Shown here: one piece after another, positions 1-8,524 of the stretch
Numbering within the stretch: position 1 is the stretch's first letter
How the letters are laid out: each line of letters begins with the position of its first letter
NCBI RefSeq assembly: GCF_000299415.1
Contig: NZ_AMPG01000001.1
Coordinates: 62,001 to 126,000, forward strand
Direction of reading: 5' to 3'
Length of the DNA: 64,000 nt
Origin: Candidatus Microthrix parvicella Bio17-1
GTDB lineage: Bacteria > Actinomycetota > Acidimicrobiia > Acidimicrobiales > Microtrichaceae
Notes under the pieces: generated by a model
Seen by the model: only the letters and a program-made list of their open reading frames with translations
Told to the model about the DNA's origin: nothing
The model's database searches: none
Program-made: the position numbers and the translations under genes

Positions 1-130
1 AACGGCTCCGACGACCAACTGGACCACCGGGTCGCGTGCTGCAGCGGCCAGGTTCGCTGATCGTTGAGCTCCAAAGACCGACCGGGCGGGTCGGCTTCAG
101 CGCCCGACCGCGGCCGCTAGGTTCAGCGCC

Positions 131-2041
131 ATGACGTCATCACCGACCGAAATTTCGGCCGCCCAGGCCAACGCCCTCAGTGCTCAAGCCGTGGCAGGGT
201 GCTGCGGCTCCGGCCTGCTGGGCGCCGGACTCGGTGCACTGAGCCGAACCGGCTCCGCCGCTCGGAGCCATCACAGCTTCGGCAACGATGCCGCCCGTGC
301 CAATCGAACCGCCACTGGAACCTTCGTCGTTCGGGGCGCAACCATCCTCACCGTCGATGACGACTTCTCGACCGTCGACGCACTTGGCGTTCACGACGGA
401 CGCATCATTGCGGTCGGCTCGGTCGATGAGGTCACCGGCGCCGCACGGGCCTGCTCCGATGACGTGACCATCATCGATCGACCCGGCACCACCATCCTGC
501 CCGGGTTCATCGAGCCTCATGCGCACGTGCTGCCGACGGCGCTCTTTGCCAACTGGACCGACGTCGGCGCTCAGCGCTTCGACACGATTGAGGCCGTGCT
601 CACGCATCTGACGAGTCAAGCCGTCGAGGGCTCCGACGCCTGGATCCTGGGCAAGCTCTTCGACCCCTCACTCCAGCGCGGAGGTGACGAACTGACCACC
701 GACATGCTGGACCGGGTGTCCAGCGAAGTGCCGGTCGCCGTGCTCAATGCGTCGCTGCACCTGGCCTACGTGAACTCGGCCGCCCTGGCGGTCGCAGGGG
801 TGAACTCGGCGACGCCCGATATCGAAGGCTCGCCCTACGGGCGTCACCCCGATGGCACCCCCAACGGCATCCTGAAGGGCCAGGCCGCCATGTTGTCGGT
901 ACTCAGCCACAACCCAACGCTCCTCGAGGTCGACCTGCTGGAGGGGGCACTCGCACTCACCAGCCGAGCATCAGCGGCGGGGGTCACCACCATCTGCGAC
1001 CAGGGTGCCGGCGGCATCGGTGGCCCGGACGACCTGGACGTGTACGCCAACATGGTCCTCAGTGGACGCATGGCCACCCGCCTGCGCTATTCGGCCATGG
1101 ACCTCCGCGCCGACGCATTCGACGCCATCGCCCTGACCCCGGGCACCGGCGATGAGATGCTTCGAGCGGTCGGTTGGAAGGTGATCGCCGACGGGTCGAA
1201 CCAGGGCCGGACCGGTCACCAGCGAGAGCCCTACCTGCCGGCCGGCAATTCCAACACCGGCGCTGCCGGCGGTGGGTCTGGCGCCGCCGGCGGTGGGTCT
1301 GGCGCTGCCGGCGGTGGGTCTGGCGCCGCCGGCGGTGGGTCTGGCGCCGCCGGCGGTGATTGTGGCATCGCCTATGTGGAAGCGAACACGCTGTGCGACA
1401 TTGTGGCGCGCCGCGCAGAGCAGGGTTGGCAGCTGGTCATCCACGCCAACGGCGACCGCGCCATCGATGACGCACTCGACGCGTTCGAGGCTCTACCGGC
1501 GGACCTGCGGGCCGATCGACGTCACCGCATCGAGCACTGCTCGTTCCTCCACGACGACCAGATCGCCCGCATTGCCGCCATGGGGCTGAGCCCCAGTTTC
1601 CTCATCGGCCACGTCCACTACTGGGGGCAGGCGTTTCGCGACGAGATCGTCGGGCCGGAAAAGGCCGAGTTGCTCGACCGCACCGCCTCGTGTTCGGCCG
1701 CCGGTATCCGCTGGACGCTCCACTCGGACGAGATGGTCACGCCCATCGGGCCGCTCCGGTATATCGAGAACGCTGTGACCCGCAACATGTGGCGTGAGCC
1801 AGACGGCGTCTTGGCACCCCAGGAACGAGTTGACGTGGCGACGGCCATCCGAGCCATGACCGCCGATGCTGCCTGGCAGTGTCATTCCGATGGTGAGATC
1901 GGAACGCTCGAGGTGGGCAAGCTGGCCGATTTCGTGGTGCTGACCGATGACCCGCGAGCGGTCGCTCCCGACCGAATCCGCCACATCGAGGTCCTCGAGA
2001 CCTGGCTGGGTGGCGAGCAGGTCCACCCGCTGCCTGCGTAG
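131..2041 (+). CDS. YtcJ-like amidohydrolase (amidohydrolase family 3) with Gly-rich repeat insertion
   Basis: The 636-residue protein belongs to the metal-dependent amidohydrolase superfamily, YtcJ-like group; the substrate is not predictable. After a 60-residue low-complexity N-terminus comes the family opening (FVVRGATILTVDD, about residues 65-77). The metal-binding HxH follows at residues 130-132 in GFIEPHAHV, and later motifs include VIHANGD and HRIEHCSF. The C-terminus carries the typical GTLEVGKLADFVVLTDDP segment. Residues 377-411 are five copies of a 7-residue GAAGGGS unit inserted between the conserved HQREPYLP and the GIAYVEANTL segment, in the middle of the catalytic domain; the family does not have this. 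The ATG at 131 is the only good start seen. It converges on cmk-plsC, 29 bp away. Family assignment is sure; physiological role is unknown. Confidence 0.85.
   Translation: MTSSPTEISAAQANALSAQAVAGCCGSGLLGAGLGALSRTGSAARSHHSFGNDAARANRTATGTFVVRGATILTVDDDFSTVDALGVHDGRIIAVGSVDEVTGAARACSDDVTIIDRPGTTILPGFIEPHAHVLPTALFANWTDVGAQRFDTIEAVLTHLTSQAVEGSDAWILGKLFDPSLQRGGDELTTDMLDRVSSEVPVAVLNASLHLAYVNSAALAVAGVNSATPDIEGSPYGRHPDGTPNGILKGQAAMLSVLSHNPTLLEVDLLEGALALTSRASAAGVTTICDQGAGGIGGPDDLDVYANMVLSGRMATRLRYSAMDLRADAFDAIALTPGTGDEMLRAVGWKVIADGSNQGRTGHQREPYLPAGNSNTGAAGGGSGAAGGGSGAAGGGSGAAGGGSGAAGGDCGIAYVEANTLCDIVARRAEQGWQLVIHANGDRAIDDALDAFEALPADLRADRRHRIEHCSFLHDDQIARIAAMGLSPSFLIGHVHYWGQAFRDEIVGPEKAELLDRTASCSAAGIRWTLHSDEMVTPIGPLRYIENAVTRNMWREPDGVLAPQERVDVATAIRAMTADAAWQCHSDGEIGTLEVGKLADFVVLTDDPRAVAPDRIRHIEVLETWLGGEQVHPLPA
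1259..1363 (+). repeat. In-frame 21-bp tandem repeat, 5 copies, inside amidohydrolase
   Basis: Four near-identical 21-bp units plus one degenerate unit encode GAAGGGS. Copies differ only at synonymous third positions (gct/gcc), so the array has been kept in phase. Confidence 0.9.
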
Positions 2042-2070
2042 GGCCACCTGTGGTCTGGCCGGCGAAGGCC

Positions 2071-3549
2071 TCAGCCCAAGGTGGTGAGGCCGCGGTGTGC
2101 GTTGGCCCGATCGAACGCATCCTGAAGTTCGGGAAGAAGGCGATCGCTGAAGGCCGTGACCTCTCGGCGTGGAACGCGACCGGCTCTCGGCACGTCCGGC
2201 CAGAGTGGTTCGCCGATCCAGATCACGATTTTGCCTGGACGGGGCAGCCTGGTGCCCGTCGACATGGCCTCCTCGGTCCCGGCGATACCAACGGGCACCA
2301 AGGGCACGCGCTGCCGCGACGCCAGCCAGGCGGCCCCGTCGAACAGGCCCTCGACCACGGCACCGTTGCGTCGGGTGCCCTCAGGGAAGACAACCAGCGG
2401 CTGCCCGTCGGCCAGGACCGCCTCGGCCACCCGCAACGAACGCCGGTCGGCGGTGCCGCGATTGACCTGGAACCCACCCATCACATCAACAAACGATCCA
2501 AGCGCGGGGTACGTCCACAGCGACTCCTTGGCCATCCACCGCACCCGGCGACGGGTGACCATGGCGGCGAAGAGGAAATCGAGACCCGACCGGTGCGACG
2601 GTGCCAGGATGTAGGGCCCCGTGCGGGGCAACCGTTCCTTGCCCATGATCTCGCTGCGGTAGGCGACCTTGGCCAGGGCGCGTGACGTGCCGGAGATGGC
2701 CCGGTAACCGAGGCGGGCGCCAATGCCCAGCGCAGGGGCATCGACGACGGGTTGGGCAGGCCGCACAAACACCCTGGGCAGGCTTGGCGCCGTGCCCTCA
2801 GCGACGGTATCGGCGGCCGGTTCAGGCTCTGCCGGGGGCCGCGACTTCCGGTCCTCCCCGACCCAAGGCACCAGAGCGATCACGGCATCCACCACCTGAT
2901 CCAGATTGAGGTCGGTGGTATCGATCACCACACCATCGTCGGCGGGACGCATGGGGTTGACCGCTCGATTGGCGTCGCGTTCGTCGCGCTCGGCGATCTG
3001 GGCAGCCAGCGTCTCCAGGTCGACGTCGTCGGTCTCGTCGGAACGGCGCCGGGCCCGTTCCTCAGGAGTGGCGGTGAGGAACACCTTCACCGGCGCGTCG
3101 GGAAAGACGGCGGTACCGATGTCGCGCCCCTCGATCACTCCTCCGTCGTGATCGGCTGCCCACTCACGCTGACGCTGCACCATCACCTCTCGCACACCGG
3201 CGTTGGTCGCCACCGGGCTGACCGCGGTGGACACCGCCTGGCCCCGGATGGCCTCGGTGGCGTCGGCACCGTCCACCAACAGTCGCGAGCCATCGAAGGC
3301 CATGTCCACCCGCTCTGCCAAGGCGTCCAGCGCGTCTCCATCGCCAAGATCGATGCCGGCCTCAAGCGCTGCGAAGGCAACACCTCGGTACATCGCCCCG
3401 GTGTCCAGGTGGGCCATGCCCAGCCGCCCGGCCACCGTGCGGGCCACGGTGGACTTTCCCGAGCCCGCTGGGCCGTCGATCGCTACGACCCGTGCGGCGC
3501 CCGACGGCGCTGATGCCGGTTGTCCATCGACCGATCTGTTGGGGTTCAT
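2071..3549 (-). CDS. cmk: Cytidylate kinase fused to 1-acylglycerol-3-phosphate acyltransferase
   Basis: A 492-residue two-domain protein. Residues 20-230 are (d)CMP kinase: Walker A GPAGSGKST at 26-34, LDTGAMYR at 48-55 and IEGRDIGT at 139-146. After a Pro/Glu-rich linker (about 235-270), residues 290-470 are a PlsC-type acyltransferase. That half has the catalytic HX4D motif (H319-RSGL-D324), a FPEGTR block at 388-393 and a PVG segment. The first half phosphorylates CMP/dCMP; the second acylates lysophosphatidate. cmk and plsC are separate neighbours in many bacteria, so fusion is a plausible step. The ATG start at 3549 overlaps the aroH stop by 4 bp (ATGA) and leaves a normal Cmk N-terminus; an upstream in-frame ATG lies inside aroH and is unlikely. 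Confidence 0.93.
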   Translation of the reverse strand: MNPNRSVDGQPASAPSGAARVVAIDGPAGSGKSTVARTVAGRLGMAHLDTGAMYRGVAFAALEAGIDLGDGDALDALAERVDMAFDGSRLLVDGADATEAIRGQAVSTAVSPVATNAGVREVMVQRQREWAADHDGGVIEGRDIGTAVFPDAPVKVFLTATPEERARRRSDETDDVDLETLAAQIAERDERDANRAVNPMRPADDGVVIDTTDLNLDQVVDAVIALVPWVGEDRKSRPPAEPEPAADTVAEGTAPSLPRVFVRPAQPVVDAPALGIGARLGYRAISGTSRALAKVAYRSEIMGKERLPRTGPYILAPSHRSGLDFLFAAMVTRRRVRWMAKESLWTYPALGSFVDVMGGFQVNRGTADRRSLRVAEAVLADGQPLVVFPEGTRRNGAVVEGLFDGAAWLASRQRVPLVPVGIAGTEEAMSTGTRLPRPGKIVIWIGEPLWPDVPRAGRVPRREVTAFSDRLLPELQDAFDRANAHRGLTTLG

Positions 3550-3950
3550 GAGGGCAGATCGTCGCGCAGCGCCATGGCGCCGTGCAGGTAGACGTGGTGC
3601 AGGCCGTTGCGAGGGGTGCTCGTGTTGACGTGCAGCAGGATTCGTATGCACTGCGGCGTGGCGCCGTGGATATCGAGTTCGCGGGCGCAGATCAGCGGGA
3701 TGTCACCAAACCCCGCCTTGCGGGCGCCCAACGCCGGAAACACCGAGTGCAGATCGTCGGTGGCGGTAAACAGCACCGACACCAGATCGTTGTGTTCAAG
3801 GCCGTTGCGGTCCACCATCGCATGCAGCAGTTCCACGGTGCGTTCACACACGTGATCGCGCTCATCGACGTCAAAGGTGGTGGCCCCACGCAGGCCGCGC
3901 ATGACGGGCGCCGGCTGGGTTGCGCGTGGCTCGGACGGTGGCTCGGTCAC
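3546..3950 (-). CDS. aroH: Monofunctional chorismate mutase, AroH type
   Basis: The 134-residue protein matches the trimeric Bacillus-type AroH fold, not the helical AroQ fold. It has RGLRGATT near the N-terminus, then ATDDLHSVFPA, ARELDIHG, CIRILLHVNT and HVYLHGAMALR at the C-terminus. It converts chorismate to prephenate for Phe/Tyr synthesis. The start at 3950 gives a 16-residue leader before the conserved MRGLRG; an internal ATG at 3902 is an equally good start on family length. It follows the pseudouridine synthase stop by 11 bp and overlaps cmk-plsC by 4 bp, so it belongs to the scpAB-cmk operon. Confidence 0.92.
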   Translation of the reverse strand: MTEPPSEPRATQPAPVMRGLRGATTFDVDERDHVCERTVELLHAMVDRNGLEHNDLVSVLFTATDDLHSVFPALGARKAGFGDIPLICARELDIHGATPQCIRILLHVNTSTPRNGLHHVYLHGAMALRDDLPS

Positions 3951-3961
3951 GGCGGGCGATC

Positions 3962-4795
3962 CTACTGCCCGTCAGGGGCCTGACCCGCCTCCGCCTGACC
4001 CGCCTCCGCCGCAGCAGCCCGCCGCTCAGCCCGGGTCTGGGGCGCCGGGTTACCGCTGACGGCCCGCTCCAGCCGACGCAGTTCGTCGTCGCTCAGGTGA
4101 CGCCAGCCGCCAGGCGCCAGGTTGCGGTCGGAGATCGGACCGATCCGGGTGCGCACCAGCCGTCGCACAGGGTGGCCGACGGCGTCCAGCATGCGGCGTA
4201 CCTGACGGTTGCGTCCCTCATGAATCGTCAGGCGCACCATGCCCGGCGATGGTTGCGAGGCCTTGGCGGGCGACGTGATGCCATCGTCCAATTCCACACC
4301 TTCGCGAAGGCGGCGCAAGTTGCCGGAGCTGACCGTGCCGGCCACCTCGGCCAAATACTCCTTCTCCACTCCGTAGGACGGATGGGTGAGACGGTGGGTC
4401 AGCTCCCCGTTGTTGGTCAACAGCAACAACCCCTCAGTCTCGCCATCAAGACGGCCGACCGGGAACACTCGTGGTTCGTCGGGTACCAGGTCCACCACGG
4501 TGCGCCGACCGTGCGTGTCCGATGCGGTGGAGATCACACCCGTGGGTTTGTTGAGCAGGTAGTGCACCAGCCCCGGCGCCAAGGCGATGGGGGCGCCGTC
4601 CAGTTCCAGCAGTTGGGTGGCGGGATCGACCCGGTTGCCCAGCACCACCACCTTGCCGTCCACCTTCACCCGTCCGGCCTCAATCAGGTTCTCTGCCACC
4701 CGACGGCTGGCGACACCCGCCCGTGCCAGCACCTTCTGCACCCGCTGTGGCCCCTCATCCTGGTGAGGCTCCCCACCTGGATCTTCCGGGGTCAC
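3962..4795 (-). CDS. rluB: RluB/RsuA-family rRNA pseudouridine synthase
   Basis: The 277-residue protein makes pseudouridine in rRNA. An S4 RNA-binding domain (RVQKVLARAGVASRR, about residues 17-31) precedes the catalytic domain with the family block VGRLDGETEGLLLLTNNG, whose Asp is catalytic. EGRNRQVRRML and LVRTRIGP complete the fold. The C-terminus ends in a short AEAGQ repeat. The GTG start at 4795 overlaps the scpB stop (GTGA), fitting the coupled style of this operon. The scpA-scpB-rlu-cmk order is widely conserved. Whether the target is the RluB or RsuA site cannot be told from sequence. Confidence 0.93.
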   Translation of the reverse strand: MTPEDPGGEPHQDEGPQRVQKVLARAGVASRRVAENLIEAGRVKVDGKVVVLGNRVDPATQLLELDGAPIALAPGLVHYLLNKPTGVISTASDTHGRRTVVDLVPDEPRVFPVGRLDGETEGLLLLTNNGELTHRLTHPSYGVEKEYLAEVAGTVSSGNLRRLREGVELDDGITSPAKASQPSPGMVRLTIHEGRNRQVRRMLDAVGHPVRRLVRTRIGPISDRNLAPGGWRHLSDDELRRLERAVSGNPAPQTRAERRAAAAEAGQAEAGQAPDGQ

Positions 4796-5460
4796 CGGGG
4801 GTCCGGCTCGTCGTGCGGGTCGGGTTGGTCCTGGATCGGTTCGGTGGCGTCGAGCGCCAGGCCCCGTTCGAGGGCCTCCACCACCTCCGGACCGGGAACA
4901 AAATCGGCGACGCCGGGCAGTTCCTCCAGGCTGTCCAGGCCCATGCGTTCGAGGAAGTCCCGGGTGGTGCCCAACAGCACCGCCTGGCCCGGGCCGGGAT
5001 CGCGGGCGATTTCGTCGATGTAGCCCCGCTGGGTCAACGTGCGGATCACGCCGTCGGCGTTCACGCCACGCACGGCACTCACCTGGGCACGGCTGATCGG
5101 CTGTTTGTAGGCGATGATCGCCAGCGTCTCCAACGCTGCTGCCGACAGCCGGGTGGACTGGCCGGCCAGCACCAAGCGCTCCACCCACGGGGCACAGTCC
5201 GGGTGGCTCTCGAAACGCCACCCTCCGGCCACGCGGGCCAGCACAAACCCGCTGCGCCGCTCGGCAAACTCGGCCGCCACCTGCCGCGCCAGTTCGTCCA
5301 CCCGTGCGGCAGAAACGCCGAGTAGTTCGGCCAGCATCGCCGGTTCTGCCGGTTGGTCCGACACCATGATCAGTGCTTCGAGTGCTTGCCGCAGCTCGTC
5401 GGACCCGCCGGACGGCTGCAATGCCTCCACCGGGTCGTCGTGACGCCGCTCAACCGTCAT
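4792..5460 (-). CDS. scpB: Segregation and condensation protein B
   Basis: The 222-residue ScpB is the winged-helix kleisin partner that binds ScpA and Smc in the bacterial condensin. Recognisable segments are LEALIMVSDQP near residue 28, LAIIAYKQPISRAQVSAVRGV in the second winged helix, and RTLTQRGYI with LLGTTRDFLERMGL. The acidic/Pro-rich tail is variable in the family. It overlaps scpA by 11 bp and the downstream pseudouridine synthase by 4 bp. Confidence 0.96.
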   Translation of the reverse strand: MTVERRHDDPVEALQPSGGSDELRQALEALIMVSDQPAEPAMLAELLGVSAARVDELARQVAAEFAERRSGFVLARVAGGWRFESHPDCAPWVERLVLAGQSTRLSAAALETLAIIAYKQPISRAQVSAVRGVNADGVIRTLTQRGYIDEIARDPGPGQAVLLGTTRDFLERMGLDSLEELPGVADFVPGPEVVEALERGLALDATEPIQDQPDPHDEPDPR

Positions 5461-6223
5461 AGCTGTCGACCGATGCCAGGTCGAACGCCAGGTCTCCGGC
5501 CATCCAGGTCACCATGATGTCGCCGAACGACTCGGTTTGGGCAAGATCCACCCGACCCTGCTTGAACAGTTCCAGTAGGGCGAGAAAGTGCACCACCACC
5601 TCCACCCGATCGGCCAGCCCTTCGGTGAGGGCCCGAAACCCGATTGGACCGGTGTTGGGCAGTTCGTTGATCAGGTCGGCGACCACGTCGGTGACGGAGA
5701 TCTTGATGGTGGCCACGTGCGACAGGTCGACGGCCGGCGTCGGCTTTGGAGCGATCGCCGCCAGATAGGCCCGGCGAAGATCCAACGGGCTGACGCCCTC
5801 CAACAGGTCGGGGGCCAGCTGCCAGAACTGCTCCTCCGGGCCACTTCGCCGCGGCACCGAGCGGGCGGCGCGCACGTGCAGCACCTCGAGCACCCGCGCG
5901 GCGTCCTTAAAGGTCTTGGCGTCCAGCAGACGCGACAACAAAAGGTCACGCTCTTCGAAGAGCGCGAGTTCGTCATCCAGGTCGATGCCCTCGTCCGCAG
6001 GCAGCAACCGACGGGCCTTCAACTCCACCAGGGTTGCGGCGATCAACAGAAATTCGGTGGCCACCTCCAGGTCGAGGTGATCCATCCGCGCCAGCTCGAC
6101 CAGGTAGGCATCGACGATGCGGGAGAGCGAGACCTCGTACAGGTCGACCTGATCGGCGAGGATCAGGTGCAACAGCAGGTCGAAGGGCCCCTCGAACACC
6201 GGTGTGGACACTTCGTAGCTCAC
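5450..6223 (-). CDS. scpA: Segregation and condensation protein A (kleisin)
   Basis: ScpA bridges the Smc head domains in chromosome condensation. The family N-terminus VFEGPFDLLLHLI is followed by the LEVATEFLLIAATLVELKAR helix, and the C-terminal winged helix contains FLALLELFKQGRVDLAQ. I chose the GTG at 6223, which puts the conserved motif near residue 9 as in other ScpA proteins and gives 257 residues; a TTG three codons upstream (6232) is possible. It lies 24 bp after the zinc-ribbon gene. Confidence 0.95.
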   Translation of the reverse strand: MSYEVSTPVFEGPFDLLLHLILADQVDLYEVSLSRIVDAYLVELARMDHLDLEVATEFLLIAATLVELKARRLLPADEGIDLDDELALFEERDLLLSRLLDAKTFKDAARVLEVLHVRAARSVPRRSGPEEQFWQLAPDLLEGVSPLDLRRAYLAAIAPKPTPAVDLSHVATIKISVTDVVADLINELPNTGPIGFRALTEGLADRVEVVVHFLALLELFKQGRVDLAQTESFGDIMVTWMAGDLAFDLASVDSYDG

Positions 6224-6247
6224 GGCACTCAAGTTACACCATCGTAG

Positions 6248-6580
6248 TTACGAGCGTTCGTACGTGACCTCGGGCTCCAAGGTGCCGTCGGGCCGCTCGA
6301 CGATGATCATGCGCGACATACACGGCATGCAGTACACCCGGTCGCCCGCCCGAAACTCCCGCACCGAACGGATCACCACCTTGCAGACCGGACAGATCAC
6401 TTCGTTTGGCGCCAGCGTGTCCCCATCGCCCTGCCAGACCCGGTAGAACTTTCGCCACCGTTTGGGCACCTCGCGGAACCCCCGGTCGTCCAACTCGTAT
6501 CGGCGCCGGGGCGGTGCGTCGGGAGCATCGTTGTGAGTGGCGGTATCACGCTCCGGGGTCTCGGTGGCGATGTCACTCAT
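6248..6580 (-). CDS. Small zinc-ribbon-like protein of unknown function
   Basis: This 110-residue protein has a charged, probably disordered N-terminus (1-35) and then a compact basic segment (KRWRKFYRVW, 41-49). A four-cysteine ribbon follows: CPVC at 63-66 and CMPC at 84-87. The spacing suggests one bound zinc or iron. It overlaps the upstream ferritin-like gene by 4 bp (ATGA), so the two are co-translated. I recognise no named family. Its position suggests a partner or metal/redox adaptor of the diiron proteins, but that is inference only. Confidence 0.8.
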   Translation of the reverse strand: MSDIATETPERDTATHNDAPDAPPRRRYELDDRGFREVPKRWRKFYRVWQGDGDTLAPNEVICPVCKVVIRSVREFRAGDRVYCMPCMSRMIIVERPDGTLEPEVTYERS

Positions 6581-7383
6581 CCCACCAACCCCAATCGGTC
6601 GACGGCATCGAGATAGTCACGTCCGAGGTCGGGACGCCGGTCTCTGGGCCGACCGAGTGCGTCGAAGGTCGCGTCGAAGGACGCCAGCACCAACGCATCC
6701 AACTCTGCACGAGTTCCGGCCAACCGCTCCCGCGTGTCGACGTCGCCCAACAACCGGGGGCCCAGGTCGTTCTCACCGAATCCAAGATGACGACGCTCGT
6801 CGGAGATTACGCCAGTCAGCACCTGTCTGGTCACCGGATCCGCAGTCTGTGCATGGTGACGGAAGACGGTGAACTCCATCGTTTCCAGGATGACATTCTG
6901 AGCCAGTACCGCCGCCTCCCAGTCGCCGGCATCCACCAGTTCCAGGAGGCGGGCCTTGAACTCAACGATCGAGGGGGTCGCCCGCCGCGCGATCTCGGTG
7001 GCGGTGTCACTCACCCCCAACCGGCCCAAGCGATGCAGAAACACCTCCAGGTGTCGAGCCTCGTCCACCACCTGGGTGGCCATGAAGATGCGGGCGTTGT
7101 GGTTGGGCGCCAGGCGCACCATGCCGCTGGAGGCTTCCAACGCCGCCGCCTCACCCACGCAGTAGTTGCACAGCGCGGTGATGACGTTCTGTCGCCGGGT
7201 CTCCCCCAGCGGCTCGTCCACCGTGGCCGGATCGTACCCGTAGGGGCGGTCGGTCAGATAGCCCTCGACGGCACCGAACCAGAACGAGAACGACTGCACC
7301 TCATCGTAAAAGTCGTCCTGATCCATCCCATGGGGTTCATCGCTGCCGTCGGGCCCAAAGGAGTCGGGGAACCCCACGATCAC
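6577..7383 (-). CDS. Ferritin-like diiron-carboxylate protein, copy 2
   Basis: The 268-residue protein has the full ligand set of a ferritin-like four-helix diiron oxidase: E78 in VGEAA, E108xxH111 in DEARH, E167 or E170 in ILETMEF, and E196xxH199 in DERRH. These are the motifs of R2-like, AurF-like and PaaA-like oxygenases; which subgroup is unclear. It is a diverged paralog of the gene immediately upstream, sharing EAAALEASSGMV, TQ..DEARH and ISDERRHLGFGEN-type blocks. It overlaps that gene by 4 bp and the zinc-ribbon gene by 4 bp. No membrane segment or signal peptide is seen, so it is cytosolic. Substrate unknown. Confidence 0.85.
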   Translation of the reverse strand: MIVGFPDSFGPDGSDEPHGMDQDDFYDEVQSFSFWFGAVEGYLTDRPYGYDPATVDEPLGETRRQNVITALCNYCVGEAAALEASSGMVRLAPNHNARIFMATQVVDEARHLEVFLHRLGRLGVSDTATEIARRATPSIVEFKARLLELVDAGDWEAAVLAQNVILETMEFTVFRHHAQTADPVTRQVLTGVISDERRHLGFGENDLGPRLLGDVDTRERLAGTRAELDALVLASFDATFDALGRPRDRRPDLGRDYLDAVDRLGLVG

Positions 7384-8282
7384 ACCGGCAGCAGCGGTGA
7401 TTGATACTCCAAACCGATCCGCTCGAGGCGAACCTTGAACTCACCCAGCACGGTGTCGCTCAGCACGGCCTCCAGTTCGTCGGGCGACACCATCGCCAGG
7501 TTGGCGCCGTGCCAGTTGGTGTTGCCCACCTCCTTTCCGTCGGCTTTGGCAGCCTCCTCGGCCAGGCGCCGCCCCTCCTCGATCGACGCCCCAGAGTCGG
7601 CGAAGGCATCGGCGAACGTGGCGAGCATGTGATAGCTCATCTCCTTCTGCATCCGCTCGATCTCGGGCTTCTTCTCGGGATGTTGTGCGATCAGACCGCC
7701 GATGCGGTTCTCACCAAAACCCACGTGTCGTCGTTCATCGGCGATGGTGCCCTTCAGGGTCTGCGCGAACTTCGGGTTGGAATCACGGGATGCCGCCTCG
7801 AACATCTCAAACACGGTGAAGGCCATGCCCTCCAACACGATGTTCTGCCCGACCACTCCGGCGATGAAGTCGCCCGCCTCCACCTTCTCCAGCAACACCT
7901 CTGCGAACTTGACCAGGTTCGGGTTTGCAAACTGGTCGATGGTGGATTCCAGGTCCTCGGGCTTCACCCCCAGGTCGAACAGTCGCTGGGTGAAGATCTC
8001 CACGTGCCGGGCCTCGTCCAGCGTCTGGGTGGCCAGAAACCGCTTCGACGCGTAATCCGGGGCGGCGTTCACGAGGCCCGAGGAGGCGGCCAGCGCCGCA
8101 CGCTCCCCCACCACCAGTTGCACCGTCGACCCGATGGTGCTCTCGAGCATCAGTTCGTTCTCCAGGATCTCGGAAGGCTCCTTCAACCCCTCTGCGTGCC
8201 CAAAAACGGTCTCATCCAAATAGCCCTGGGGACACGCCTCCAGCCAACGTTGGATCGAATACTGGGATAGGAAATCGGACAC
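7380..8282 (-). CDS. Ferritin-like diiron-carboxylate protein, copy 1
   Basis: The first gene of the operon encodes 300 residues. Its diiron ligands are E60 (VGERAALAASSG), E90xxH93 (DEARH), E151 (IVLEGMAF) and E183xxH186 (DERRHVGFGEN). The complete ligand set argues for an active oxidase or oxygenase rather than a structural relic. The GTG start at 8282 is preceded by a purine-rich AGGGGGGG eight bases away. It overlaps copy 2 by 4 bp. Heading an scpAB-aroH-cmk operon with a diverged copy of itself is unusual. Function beyond diiron chemistry is not predictable. Confidence 0.85.
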   Translation of the reverse strand: MSDFLSQYSIQRWLEACPQGYLDETVFGHAEGLKEPSEILENELMLESTIGSTVQLVVGERAALAASSGLVNAAPDYASKRFLATQTLDEARHVEIFTQRLFDLGVKPEDLESTIDQFANPNLVKFAEVLLEKVEAGDFIAGVVGQNIVLEGMAFTVFEMFEAASRDSNPKFAQTLKGTIADERRHVGFGENRIGGLIAQHPEKKPEIERMQKEMSYHMLATFADAFADSGASIEEGRRLAEEAAKADGKEVGNTNWHGANLAMVSPDELEAVLSDTVLGEFKVRLERIGLEYQSPLLPV

Positions 8283-8524
8283 GGCAGGAGCCCCCCCTGG
8301 ATCGAATTGTTCTACCCGATGGTAGGGATACCGGCCGAGCCTGGATAGTGGCCAGATGTCACCCCCCGCCGGCTCCTCGCATCCCCAACGTTTGCGGGAA
8401 CAACCGGGGCCACTCGGCAGGCGTCCACCGGGTGCCCCAACCCAGGCCTGCTCCCGTAACGGGGCATTCCTGCGGTTGCCGGCCCCCGGGTTCGGGGAGA
8501 GGCCGATCCGGTAGCTTCGGGTCC

